Part shown: piece by piece, positions 16,835 through 24,795 of the stretch
How positions within the stretch are numbered: position 1 is the stretch's first letter
Layout of the letters: every line of letters begins with the position of its first letter
Source: Parvibaculum sp.
Lineage (GTDB): Bacteria; Pseudomonadota; Alphaproteobacteria; Parvibaculales; Parvibaculaceae
NCBI GenBank assembly: GCA_031291615.1
Contig: JARLIS010000035.1
Span: forward strand, 1-50,202
Direction of reading: 5' to 3'
DNA: 50,202 nucleotides
Made by a program: the position numbers and the translations under genes
Notes under the pieces: generated by a model
Databases searched by the model: none
What the model saw: only the letters and a program-made list of their open reading frames with translations
Told to the model about the DNA's origin: nothing

Positions 16835-17472
16835 ACCATCGAGAAATAGGGCTCGGCTTCCTTCAGCACGCGCGCATAGGAGGGGCGCTCCTTCAACCGC
16901 CGCAGATAGGCCGCGACATTCTTGTAGGTGTCGCCCAGCGGCATCGTCATGTCGGTATAAAAGAGCGCCGGCGCCGCCGCGCAATCGGCCATGGTGAATG
17001 TGTCGCCCATGATCCATCTCTTCGAGCCAATTTCCTGTTCCAGCATGCCGAGCGAAGTCCGGTGCATGGCCCTCGCTTCCTCGACGCCGTGGGGATCGTT
17101 CCTCCCTTCCGGCCGCAGACGATCGGTGATGATCTTCTGCATGGGCACATGCAGATAAAGATCGAAGAAGCGGTCGCGCATCCGCATCTGCCGCGCGAGA
17201 TCGGGGTCGTCCGGCATCAGCTTTGATTTGCCCGGATAATGCTGGGCGAGATATTCGATGATGATGCTCGATTCCGGCACCATCCTGTCGCCCGCGCTGT
17301 CATGCAGAACCGGAAATCTACCGACCGGCCACATCTTCTTGAAGTTCGCCGCCGCCGTCGCATCCTGCAGGTCCACGAAATGCGGCATGAAGGGCGTGTC
17401 GTTCTCGTAAAGCGCGATCAGCACCTTGTGGCAGAACGACGATAGCGGATGGTAGTAGAGCGTCAGCGTCAT
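16825..17472 (-). CDS. Glutathione S-transferase family protein
   Basis: 215 residues from the ATG at 17472, which has GAGAGGAA upstream. An alternative ATG at 17493 overlaps the yceI stop as ATGA. The thioredoxin-like N-terminal half begins LTLYYHPLSSFCHKVLIALYEN, has the cis-Pro segment GRFPVLHD and the glutathione-binding VPESSIIIEYLAQHYPG. The all-helical C-terminal half includes the N-capping box WIMGDTFTMADCAAAP. It would conjugate or reduce electrophiles in the cytoplasm. It is the last gene of the ArsR-led operon. Confidence 0.9.
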   Translation of the reverse strand: MTLTLYYHPLSSFCHKVLIALYENDTPFMPHFVDLQDATAAANFKKMWPVGRFPVLHDSAGDRMVPESSIIIEYLAQHYPGKSKLMPDDPDLARQMRMRDRFFDLYLHVPMQKIITDRLRPEGRNDPHGVEEARAMHRTSLGMLEQEIGSKRWIMGDTFTMADCAAAPALFYTDMTMPLGDTYKNVAAYLRRLKERPSYARVLKEAEPYFSMVPQ

Positions 17473-17489
17473 CTCGCAATTCCTCTCAT

Positions 17490-18137
17490 TCACTTCGCCG
17501 GTTTTTTCCAGGCCGGCCCGGTCATCTCCGCCTCGACGATGACTTCCACTTCGTCGCTGACGCCCATGATCGAATTGGGCGGCATCACGCCATAGGAAAT
17601 GCCGAAAGCGGAGCGGCTGAATTTTCCGTGCACCGAAAAGCCGATGCGCGCATTGGGGTCCATTTCGAAACCCGGATAACCGCCATTGAACGTCGCGTTG
17701 AGAATAACGGGATGCGTCTGACCGTGCAGCGTGAGATCGCCGGTGATGCGCGCCGTCTTCTTTCCGGTGCGTTCTATCTTGGTCGAGCGATAGGTGATCT
17801 TCGGATATTTCGACGCGAAGAGCCAGTCCGGCCCGCGCAACTCATCGAGGAAACCTGTCGGTGCATTGTCGGCGTCGATGGAAAGAGGATCGATTGTCAC
17901 GTCGAGTTTCGCGCGCTCGGGATGCTTCGGATCGATGTCGAGATCGACGTCGAACCGCGTGAAGCGCGCCGTATAGTTCGAGAAGGACATATGGCTCAGC
18001 CGCACGATGAGGCTCCCATGCGACTTGTCGAGCTTGTAGACGCCGGCAGGGGCGGGCGGCGTTTCGGCCGCCACGGCCGGCAGCGAAATAAGCGCGGCCA
18101 ATGCGGCGGCGGCCAGTGTCCGGGTAACGAGTATCAT
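17490..18137 (-). CDS. YceI family periplasmic lipid-binding protein
   Basis: 215 residues from the ATG at 18137, whose ATGA overlaps the stop of the upstream SRPBCC gene. It has a signal peptide (VTRTLAAAALAALISLPAVAA) and then the YceI lipocalin-like barrel: YKLDKSHGSLIVRLSHMSFSN, ITGDLTLHGQTHPVIL and FSVHGKFSRSAFGISYG are family landmarks. YceI proteins bind isoprenoids or other lipids in the periplasm and are often induced by stress or pH. Here it is embedded between SRPBCC and GST genes, which suggests handling of a lipophilic compound. Confidence 0.9.
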   Translation of the reverse strand: MILVTRTLAAAALAALISLPAVAAETPPAPAGVYKLDKSHGSLIVRLSHMSFSNYTARFTRFDVDLDIDPKHPERAKLDVTIDPLSIDADNAPTGFLDELRGPDWLFASKYPKITYRSTKIERTGKKTARITGDLTLHGQTHPVILNATFNGGYPGFEMDPNARIGFSVHGKFSRSAFGISYGVMPPNSIMGVSDEVEVIVEAEMTGPAWKKPAK

Positions 18138-18679
18138 TTGCCTTCTCCCTGTTCTGCGGCGGCTTTCAGATTGTTCAGACCTGCCTCGAAATCCTTGCCG
18201 ACGATTTTGTCGATGTTGAAAAAGACGCCCGCCACTTTCGAGAAGAAGCTGGAGGGGCCATGCATCTCCCACGTGACCTCCGTTGCGTCGCCTTTGGGGC
18301 TGAGCGTGAACTGCGCGATATTATGCGCTTCGAATGGCGACATGAAATCGAGTTTGATGACGATCCGCGAGGGTGCGTCGCTCTCCAGGATTTCCATGCG
18401 CCCGTCGCCGATCTTTTTGCCCGACCAGCTGTAGACCGCTCCGACGCCGTGTTCCGCGCCGCTGTAGCTGCGCTTCAGATCCGCATCGACCTGCTCGTAG
18501 GGCGACCACTTGGTCCATTCGCGAAAATCGTCGATGAAGCCGAATATTCTTTCCGGTCCGGCCTTGATGGTGGCGGACCGCTGGATGCTGAATGAATCGG
18601 GCCTGGTCGCCGCATAAATGAAGAGGGCGGCGATCGCGACCGCGATGACAGCGGCAATGACGATGATGGTTTTAAGCAT
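18134..18679 (-). CDS. Membrane-anchored SRPBCC (START/Bet v 1-like) protein
   Basis: 181 residues. An N-terminal hydrophobic helix (IIVIAAVIAVAIAALFIYAA) precedes an SRPBCC ligand-binding domain (SATIKAGPERIFGFIDDFREWTKWSPYEQ ... TEVTWEMHGPSSFF). This arrangement is the polyketide-cyclase/dehydrase-like group often seen beside ArsR regulators. The domain forms a deep hydrophobic pocket; the ligand is unknown. GAGG precedes the ATG at 18679, the gene follows the AHSA1-type SRPBCC gene by 34 nt, and it overlaps yceI by 4 nt. Confidence 0.85.
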   Translation of the reverse strand: MLKTIIVIAAVIAVAIAALFIYAATRPDSFSIQRSATIKAGPERIFGFIDDFREWTKWSPYEQVDADLKRSYSGAEHGVGAVYSWSGKKIGDGRMEILESDAPSRIVIKLDFMSPFEAHNIAQFTLSPKGDATEVTWEMHGPSSFFSKVAGVFFNIDKIVGKDFEAGLNNLKAAAEQGEGK

Positions 18680-18713
18680 TGTTGCCTCGTCGGGATCGGA
18701 ATGGGCAGGGCCG

Positions 18714-19196
18714 TCAGGCCGTCGTCAGGCGCAGATAATCGTCCAGCCGGTCGAATGTGCTGGTCCATCCGCCCCTGTGTCCGTCGCGTTCCGCGACCGA
18801 GGGCAGCTTCGTCTGACGGAAGCTCATCTCCGTCTTTCCGTCGATGGCCTTGAAGGTCAGTTCCACGCGCATCTCGTGGCCATGCGCCGGATGAGCTTCG
18901 TCCCAGGCGAAACTATAGACAAGCCGCCCCGGCGCATCGACCTCGATATAGCGTCCGCCCTGCCAGAGATCGGGGCCGCCTTCGACCGAACGCAGGCAGG
19001 CGCGCCACGCGCCTCCGGGGCGCACATCGTGTTCTGCATGGACGGCCGGGTGGTGGCGCGGTCCCCACCATTGCAGGAGATGCCGAGGGTCGGTCCACAT
19101 CCTGAAAACGAGTTCGCGCGGCGCATCGAACATGCGTGTGATGACGAGTTCGCCCTCGCTCTGCCGCGCCTCGGCGGCGCCTTCTGCCATCGCCAT
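18714..19196 (-). CDS. SRPBCC domain protein of the AHSA1 (activator of Hsp90 ATPase-like) group
   Basis: 160 residues. GELVITRMFDAPRELVFRMWTDPRHLLQWWGP is the family's N-terminal signature. The end of the domain (TKLPSVAERDGHRGGWTSTFDRLDDYL) is also typical. It is soluble and has no signal peptide. Such proteins are very commonly paired with an ArsR regulator, as here with only 30 nt between the genes and GGGAGGAA before the ATG. They are thought to bind small hydrophobic ligands; no activity can be read from the sequence. Confidence 0.88.
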   Translation of the reverse strand: MAMAEGAAEARQSEGELVITRMFDAPRELVFRMWTDPRHLLQWWGPRHHPAVHAEHDVRPGGAWRACLRSVEGGPDLWQGGRYIEVDAPGRLVYSFAWDEAHPAHGHEMRVELTFKAIDGKTEMSFRQTKLPSVAERDGHRGGWTSTFDRLDDYLRLTTA

Positions 19197-19226
19197 CTTT
19201 CCTCCCGTTTGCTGTCTGCGCCCGCG

Positions 19227-19577
19227 CTACTTGCCGCGTCTCGGGCTTTTGTCATTGGCCTGCACTTCGGCCAGATAGGCATCGAGCCTGTCGAAGCTCT
19301 GTTCCCAGAACAGTCGATAATGCTCGACCCAGTTCGCCACATCCTTCAGCGGTCCGGCCTGGAGACGGCATGGCCGCCACTGCGCCTCCCGCCCGCGCGT
19401 GATGAGGCCGGCGCGCTCCAGCACTTTGAGGTGCTTGGAAATGGCCGGGCCGCTCATGTCGAAGGGTTTGGAAAGTTCGCCCACGGAGGCTTCGCCGAGC
19501 GACAGCCGGGCGAGAATCGCGCGCCTTGTCGGATCGGCAAGGGCCGAAAGGGTGATGCTCAACTGGTCGGTCGGCAT
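19227..19577 (-). CDS. ArsR family helix-turn-helix regulator of the SRPBCC operon
   Basis: 116 residues from the ATG at 19577; a frame extends to 19607 but reaches into the operator. The winged HTH is LSALADPTRRAILARLSLGEASVGELSKPF-DMSGPAISKHLKVLERAGLI. There is no ELCVCDL-type cysteine motif, so it does not look like a metal sensor, in line with other ArsR proteins that pair with SRPBCC genes. It is first in a five-gene operon (two SRPBCC, YceI, GST) and a palindrome 23 nt upstream suggests autoregulation. Confidence 0.9.
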   Translation of the reverse strand: MPTDQLSITLSALADPTRRAILARLSLGEASVGELSKPFDMSGPAISKHLKVLERAGLITRGREAQWRPCRLQAGPLKDVANWVEHYRLFWEQSFDRLDAYLAEVQANDKSPRRGK

Positions 19578-19891
19578 GACACATAACCGGAAACAGTAAA
19601 TAACCAAGTGGTTAAATAAGACCTCCTCCGCCTCCTGTCAAGCGGCACGCCCATGGCCCCGCTGCCGCGTGGTCCAAGCGGACGCGGCGTCAAGGCGACC
19701 TCTCCTATCTCATTGTAAGTAAGCCCTTTTCAGCGCGTGAAATGTCGGGGACAATGCGCGCCAACCGGATGCGGGCTGCGCGTTGCAGCGGTGGTCCATC
19801 AACAAATCTCGGCCGTAAAGGCTGCGCGGTGGAATTTGGGTGTCGGTCATAAGGGCCTCGCCGAAAGCCATCGTGACCTTGGGAGGTGTCC
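19578..19891. other. Divergent intergenic region between arsR and the acyl-CoA dehydrogenase pair
   Basis: 314 nt without a credible gene. It holds the ArsR-type palindrome at its left end and the GGGAGG ribosome binding site (19881-19886) of the dehydrogenase gene at its right end. I see no clear promoter hexamers, terminator or RNA gene in the rest. Confidence 0.6.
19601..19614. promoter_or_regulatory. Palindromic ArsR-type operator
   Basis: TAACCA-AG-TGGTTA is a perfect 6-bp inverted repeat with a 2-nt spacer, 23 nt upstream of the arsR start. The AACCA/TGGTT half-sites are like those of other ArsR regulators that control SRPBCC genes. Binding is inferred. Confidence 0.6.
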
Positions 19892-21016
19892 ATGAATTTC
19901 GATTTTTCCGATGACCAGAAAATGCTCAAGGAGCAGGTCCGCAAGTTCCTGACCGACAAATGCCCCTACACGGTGCCGCGCCGCATTCTGAACGGCGACG
20001 AGCCCTATGCGAAGGAAGTCTGGAAGGGCCTCGTCGACATGGGCCTCACCGGCACCGCGATCCCGGAGGCTTACGGCGGCCTCGGCCTCGGCGCGCTTGA
20101 GCTTTGCGTCATCGCCGAAGAACTCGGCCGCGCTGCCGCGCCCGTGCCCTTCGCCTCTTCGGTCTACCTCGCCTCGGAAGCGATCAAGCTCTTCGGCACC
20201 GAGAAGCAGAAGGAGACCTGGCTGCCCAAGCTCGCCGCCGGCGAGATCATCGGCACGTTGGCGCTGTCGGAAGGCACGCATGCCGCGAGCCCGCGCAACA
20301 TCGCGACGAAGTTCGCAGGCGGCAAGATCAGCGGCGAGAAGCTGCCCGTGCCGGATGGCGACGTGGCCGATGTCGCCGTCGTCGTCGTCAATTCGGGCGG
20401 TTCGGGCGATCAGGCGATCTCGCTCGCCATCGTCGATCTGAAGGGCGCGGGCGTTACGCGCGAAGTGCTCCGCACCATCGACCCGACGCGCAGCCAGGCG
20501 CGCATCACCTTCAAGGACGCCCCCGCCGAACTCATGGGCCCGGCGGGCCAGGGCTGGTCGCAGCTCTCCCGCGTGCTCGACGGCGCCGCCGTGCTCTTTG
20601 CCTTCGAGCAGGTCGGCGGATCGGAAGCGGCGATCGAAATGGCGCGCGACTATTCGCTGGAGCGCTATGCCTTCGGCCGCCAGATCGGCTCCTACCAGGC
20701 GATCAAGCACAAGCTCGCCGACATGTATGTGAAGAAGGAACTGGCAAAGTCGAATGCCTATTTCGGCGCGATGATGCTGAACGACGAAGGCGCGGAATTG
20801 CCGGAAGCGGCGGCCGCCTCGCGCATCGCGGGGTCGGATGCCTATGTCTTCGCCGCGCAGGAGAGCCTGCAGACGCATGGCGGCATCGGCTACACCTGGG
20901 AAGCCAACACCCAGTTCCACTACCGCCGCGCGAAGCTTCTGGCGCTTGTCGTCGGCAGCACCGTGCAGTGGAAGGAAAAGCTCGCCGCGCGCCTCGAAGC
21001 CAAGAACGCCGCCTGA
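19892..21016 (+). CDS. Acyl-CoA dehydrogenase, first of an adjacent pair
   Basis: 374 residues from the ATG at 19892, with GGGAGG 5 nt upstream. A GTG two codons earlier is inside that site. The fold reads N-terminal helices, a short beta domain lacking a standard SEP.AGSD flavin motif (LALSEGTHAASPRNIATKF instead), and a helical C-terminal domain with RYAFGRQIGSYQAIKHKLADM and QTHGGIGYTWE. The weak central flavin motif and the second dehydrogenase 33 nt downstream fit heteromeric alpha2beta2 dehydrogenases of the FadE26/FadE27 type, known from sterol side-chain breakdown. Substrate unknown. Confidence 0.88.
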   Translation: MNFDFSDDQKMLKEQVRKFLTDKCPYTVPRRILNGDEPYAKEVWKGLVDMGLTGTAIPEAYGGLGLGALELCVIAEELGRAAAPVPFASSVYLASEAIKLFGTEKQKETWLPKLAAGEIIGTLALSEGTHAASPRNIATKFAGGKISGEKLPVPDGDVADVAVVVVNSGGSGDQAISLAIVDLKGAGVTREVLRTIDPTRSQARITFKDAPAELMGPAGQGWSQLSRVLDGAAVLFAFEQVGGSEAAIEMARDYSLERYAFGRQIGSYQAIKHKLADMYVKKELAKSNAYFGAMMLNDEGAELPEAAAASRIAGSDAYVFAAQESLQTHGGIGYTWEANTQFHYRRAKLLALVVGSTVQWKEKLAARLEAKNAA

Positions 21017-21049
21017 TCCGCGCCCAGACATTCAAAACGGAACCTCATC

Positions 21050-22279
21050 ATGGATTTCAACGACACACCGGAAGAAGCCGCCTACCGCGCTCAGGTTCGT
21101 GCATGGCTGGACAAGAACGCCACCCGCCGCTCCGAGGCGAAGGACGCCGAGCAGGCCAAGACGCTTGAAGAGCTGCTGAAGCGCTCGAAGGAATGGCAGG
21201 CGAAGAAGGCCGAAGCGGGCTATGCCTGCATCACCTGGCCCAAGGAGTGGGGCGGCGGCGGCGGCACCACCATCCAGAACGTCATCTACGGTCAGGAAGA
21301 GGCGAACTACGCCGTCCCCGGCGGCGTCTTCGCCATCGGCCTCGGCATGTGCATCCCGACCCTGATGACCTGGGGACCGGAAGACGCCAAGCAGCGTTAT
21401 GTGAAGCCCGCCGTCCGCGGCGATGAGATCTGGTGCCAGCTCTTCTCCGAGCCCGCTGGCGGTTCGGACGTTGCGGGCCTGCGCACCCGCGCCGAAAAGG
21501 ATGGCGACGAGTGGGTCATCAACGGCCAGAAGGTCTGGACCTCCGGCGCGCATTATTGCGACTACGGCATCGTGCTCGTCCGCACCGACCCGACGGTTCC
21601 GAAGCACAAGGGCCTCACCATGTTCTATATCGACATGAAGAGCCCGGGCATCGAAGTCCGTCCGATCAAGCAGATGTCGGGCGATGCGAACTTCAACGAA
21701 GTCTTCTTCACCAATGTCCGCGTCAAGGACAGCCAGCGTCTCGGCAAGGTCGGCGACGGCTGGAAGGTCGCGCTGACGACGCTGATGAACGAACGCCTCG
21801 CGGTCGGCGGCAGCCAGGGCAATGCCGACGTGGCCGAGCTCATCAAGCTCGCCCGCGACACCGAGATCGATGGCAAGCCCGCCATCGCCAACGGCGCCGT
21901 GCGCGAGCGCATCGCCGACTGGTATGTGCAGGCGCAGGGCCTGAAGTTCACGCGCTTCCGCACGCTCACCGCGCTTTCCAAGGGCGAGACCCCCGGACCG
22001 GAAAGCTCGATCTCCAAGATCATCGCGGCCAAGAAGATGCAGGACCTCGGTTCCTTCGGCATGGACCTTCAGGACATGGGCGGCATCATCCGTGACCGGA
22101 AGATTTCGGCCGAGGAAGGCGCCTATACCGAACAGTGGCTCGGCGCGGCGGGCTACCGCATCGCCGGCGGCACCGACGAGATTCTCCGCAATATCGTCGC
22201 CGAGCGCGTTCTCGGCATGCCGCAGGATGTCCGCGTCGACAAGGACCTGCCGTTCAATCAGGCCCCCAAGGGCAAGTAA
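21050..22279 (+). CDS. Acyl-CoA dehydrogenase, second of an adjacent pair
   Basis: 409 residues. It has the standard flavin-binding segment (WCQLFSEPAGGSDVAGLRTRAE ... GQKVWTSGAHYCDYGIVLVRT) and the C-terminal GYRIAGGTDEILRNIVAERVLGMPQD. A ribosome site is not obvious before 21050, but the gene lies 33 nt behind the first dehydrogenase, so it is probably cotranscribed. With its partner it would oxidise an acyl-CoA to the 2-enoyl-CoA, passing electrons to ETF. A strong terminator follows 20 nt after the stop. No hydratase or thiolase is adjacent; the nearest are at 31-33 kb. Confidence 0.9.
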   Translation: MDFNDTPEEAAYRAQVRAWLDKNATRRSEAKDAEQAKTLEELLKRSKEWQAKKAEAGYACITWPKEWGGGGGTTIQNVIYGQEEANYAVPGGVFAIGLGMCIPTLMTWGPEDAKQRYVKPAVRGDEIWCQLFSEPAGGSDVAGLRTRAEKDGDEWVINGQKVWTSGAHYCDYGIVLVRTDPTVPKHKGLTMFYIDMKSPGIEVRPIKQMSGDANFNEVFFTNVRVKDSQRLGKVGDGWKVALTTLMNERLAVGGSQGNADVAELIKLARDTEIDGKPAIANGAVRERIADWYVQAQGLKFTRFRTLTALSKGETPGPESSISKIIAAKKMQDLGSFGMDLQDMGGIIRDRKISAEEGAYTEQWLGAAGYRIAGGTDEILRNIVAERVLGMPQDVRVDKDLPFNQAPKGK

Positions 22280-22298
22280 GCGTTAACGCCGAAACGAG

Positions 22299-22338
22299 AA
22301 AGGCCCGCGGGGGGTATCCCTCGCGGGCCTTTGTTTTT
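22299..22338 (+). terminator. Rho-independent terminator after the acyl-CoA dehydrogenase pair
   Basis: Perfect 11-bp stem AAAGGCCCGCG (22299-22309) with CGCGGGCCTTT (22322-22332), followed by GTTTTT. Confidence 0.9.
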
Positions 22339-22396
22339 CTTGCGCCGCGCCGCCTCATGCTAGATTGCCGCCGGTTCAGAAAGGGCGGTTTGCGGC

Positions 22397-23827
22397 GTGC
22401 CGGGAAATTTGCGCGAGACTGTGAGAAAATTCAGGCATGCGCTGCACGTCTTCGATCCGCCATGGCGCAACAGGCGCATGCCATATCTCGTCGTGCTGGC
22501 GCTTCTCGCCTTCGCCGCCGGGAATCTCATCTGGTACATGAATTACGAGCGTCCGGTCGCGCAAGGCCTCGACGCCATCAGATCGTCCGGCCATCTCGTC
22601 GTCCTCACCCGCGTCGCGCCGACGACCTACTACCTCGGCGCCGACGGCCAGACGGGCTACGAATATGTGCTGACCCAGGAACTCGGCAAGGCGCTGGGCG
22701 TCGATGTCGAGTATCGCGTCTACAGGACGGAAGCCGAGATCACCGCCGCGCTGGCCGCGAGCAAGGGGCAGATCGCCGCCGCCGGTCTCGTCGCCACGGA
22801 TGAGCGGCGCGAGAAATTTCTGATCGGTCCCGGCTATCAGCCCGTGCGCGAGCTTGTCGTCTGCAACCGCGACATCAAGCTGCCGAAAACGCCGAAGGAT
22901 CTCGCGGGCCTCAAACTCGCGGTGAGCGAAGGCACGGCGGGCGGCGATGCGGCGCTCGCTCTGGTCGGCGAGGTTGACGGGCTTTTTGTCGGCCCGACGC
23001 GCGAGCCGGTCGAGAAACTTCTGGAAGTGGTTGCCTCCGGCCGGCTCGACTGCACGGTGGCGAATACGCTCGAACTTCAGGTCAACAATCCCTACTACCC
23101 GCAGCTCGTCGAAGCCTTTCCACTGACGGGCGAAGAGCCGCTTGCCTGGCTCATGGCGCCGGGATCGGAAGATCTGGCGAAATTCCTGAAGACGTGGATG
23201 GCGGGCATGTCGAAGTCGGGCGCGCTCGGCGACATTGCGAAACGCTTCTTCGGCTTCCTGCCGGCGTTCGACTATGTCGATGTCAGCGCCTTTCAGGATG
23301 CGATCGTGGATACGCTGCCCGACTATGAAAAGGCGATGCGCGACGCCGCGCGCGAAACGGGCCTGCCCTGGCAGGTGATCGCCGCCGTCGCCTATCAGGA
23401 ATCCCATTGGGACCCGGATGCGACGAGCCATACCGGCGTGCGCGGCATCATGATGCTGACGGAAGACACCGCCGGCCATCTCGGCGGCGTCGACCGCCTC
23501 GATCCCATCGAGAGCATTTATGCGGGCGCGCGCTATATCGCCGATCTGAAAAGTCGCCTGCCGGAAGGCGTTGTCGAGCCCGACCGTCTTTGGTTCGCGC
23601 TCGCTGCCTACAATATGGGATTTGCGCACCTGATGGATGCGCGCCTTCTTGCCGAACGGCAGGGCCTCGACAAGAACCGCTGGTCCAGCATGCGCCGCGT
23701 CCTGCCGATGCTTCAGCAGCCGGAACATGCCGACAGTCTGAAATACGGTCCGGCCAGAAGCGGTCAGGCGCTCCGCTTCGTGCAGCAGGTGCGCGCCTAT
23801 CAGCACATTCTCGAAGCGATTAGGTGA
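22397..23827 (+). CDS. mltF: MltF-like membrane-bound lytic transglycosylase
   Basis: 476 residues from a GTG at 22397; an ATG at 22478 just before the membrane helix is an alternative. A helix (MPYLVVLALLAFAAGNLIWYM) anchors it. A periplasmic solute-binding-like domain follows (LVVLTRVAPTTYYLGADGQTGYEYVL ... PGYQPVRELVVCNRD), then a C-terminal SLT domain. The catalytic Glu is in VIAAVAYQESHWDPDATS, followed by the MltF hallmark GVRGIMMLTEDTA and YIADLKSRLPE. It cleaves peptidoglycan to 1,6-anhydro products; the N-terminal domain modulates this in response to cell-wall ligands in the E. coli homologue. Confidence 0.9.
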   Translation: MPGNLRETVRKFRHALHVFDPPWRNRRMPYLVVLALLAFAAGNLIWYMNYERPVAQGLDAIRSSGHLVVLTRVAPTTYYLGADGQTGYEYVLTQELGKALGVDVEYRVYRTEAEITAALAASKGQIAAAGLVATDERREKFLIGPGYQPVRELVVCNRDIKLPKTPKDLAGLKLAVSEGTAGGDAALALVGEVDGLFVGPTREPVEKLLEVVASGRLDCTVANTLELQVNNPYYPQLVEAFPLTGEEPLAWLMAPGSEDLAKFLKTWMAGMSKSGALGDIAKRFFGFLPAFDYVDVSAFQDAIVDTLPDYEKAMRDAARETGLPWQVIAAVAYQESHWDPDATSHTGVRGIMMLTEDTAGHLGGVDRLDPIESIYAGARYIADLKSRLPEGVVEPDRLWFALAAYNMGFAHLMDARLLAERQGLDKNRWSSMRRVLPMLQQPEHADSLKYGPARSGQALRFVQQVRAYQHILEAIR

Positions 23828-23953
23828 AGTTACGTATGTGACAACGCCCCGCAGCATCTGCGACAGAATGACCACATTAAAATTGCGGTTATTCGGAGAC
23901 ACTGTTGCCGACAAATACGCACCGCTTTTCGGTGCGGGAGAACGGAGAACAGA

Positions 23954-24610
23954 ATGTCAGGCAACAAGACTTCCAAATATGCCGCCATCGCATTGGCGGC
24001 CCTTCTCGGCAGCACGGCTCTCGCAACTGCGGCCAGTGCCGACGACACCGGCTTCAAGACGAAATCGGCGGGCGATTTTGTCGTGCGCCTGCGTGGTCTC
24101 TATGTGATGCCGCGCGACAATGCCGACGTCTCGGCCGGCGGCAGCACGGACATCTCGAACGATTTCGTTCCGGAAGTCGATGGCAGCTATTTCATCACCG
24201 ACAATATCGCCCTCGAGCTGATCGCGGCGACGACGCGCCACAAGGTGACCTGGACGCCGAGCGGCACCAGCCTCGGCAAGGTCAGCCTGCTGCCGCCGAC
24301 GCTGACGGCTCAGTATCACTTCCTGCCGAAGGAGCGCTTCAGCCCCTATCTGGGCGCCGGCCTCAACTACACCTTCTTCTTCAACGAGGACGCGCCCGGC
24401 GGCGCCATCCACAACGTCAGCTACCAGAACCACATCGGCTATGCCTTGCAGGCGGGCGTCGACTACGCCCTGGTCGGCAACTGGTCGCTCAACCTCGACG
24501 TGAAGAAAATCTTCCTCCGCACCGACGTGTCGGTGAACGGCGGCGCCGTGACGGCCAAGGTCAATCTCGATCCTTGGATCATTGGCGCGGGCGTCGGCTA
24601 CCGCTTCTGA
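23954..24610 (+). CDS. OmpW family outer-membrane protein
   Basis: 218 residues with a signal peptide (KYAAIALAALLGSTALATAASA) and an eight-strand barrel pattern. The family landmarks are GDFVVRLRGLYVMPRD near the N-terminus, ISNDFVPEVDGSYFITDNIALELIAAT, RFSPYLGAGLNYTFFF and a final aromatic (GVGYRF) suited for BAM recognition. OmpW proteins form narrow hydrophobic channels and are linked to uptake of small hydrophobic molecules. GGAGAACGGAGAA precedes the ATG. It is a single-gene unit closed by a strong terminator. Confidence 0.92.
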   Translation: MSGNKTSKYAAIALAALLGSTALATAASADDTGFKTKSAGDFVVRLRGLYVMPRDNADVSAGGSTDISNDFVPEVDGSYFITDNIALELIAATTRHKVTWTPSGTSLGKVSLLPPTLTAQYHFLPKERFSPYLGAGLNYTFFFNEDAPGGAIHNVSYQNHIGYALQAGVDYALVGNWSLNLDVKKIFLRTDVSVNGGAVTAKVNLDPWIIGAGVGYRF

Positions 24611-24626
24611 GGGGGGACCGGCGGGG

Positions 24627-24661
24627 ACGGGGCTCGCGGGCGACCGCGGGCCCCGTTTTTT
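24627..24661 (+). terminator. Rho-independent terminator after ompW
   Basis: 13-bp stem (24627-24639 with 24644-24656, one G-T wobble), closed by a GCGA tetraloop and followed by six T. Confidence 0.9.
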
Positions 24662-24718
24662 CTTGCCGCGCCTTCGCCCGGCACTGCATTGTTTCCAGCA
24701 TGACACTCGTCTATAAAA

Positions 24719-24738
24719 TCTAGGGTATAAGCCCTAGA
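24719..24738. promoter_or_regulatory. Perfect dyad upstream of the flavin monooxygenase gene
   Basis: TCTAGGG-TATAAG-CCCTAGA: 7-bp perfect arms around a 6-nt spacer that itself looks like a -10 box. It lies 57 nt before the GTG at 24796. It could be an operator over the promoter, perhaps for the AraC-type gene downstream or an unlinked regulator. Confidence 0.5.
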
Positions 24739-24795
24739 CGACGCTTGGCGTCCTCTGGCGGCGACCTCAGGAAAATCGGAACGAGGGAGAGAGCA

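Noticed and set aside
22315..22330. TATCC-CTCGCG-GGCCT, similar to the shared dyad motif
   Set aside because: It lies in the terminator stem of the acyl-CoA dehydrogenase pair, lacks the CA/TA end of the right arm and is explained by hairpin symmetry. It shows the weak background rate of the half-site pattern.
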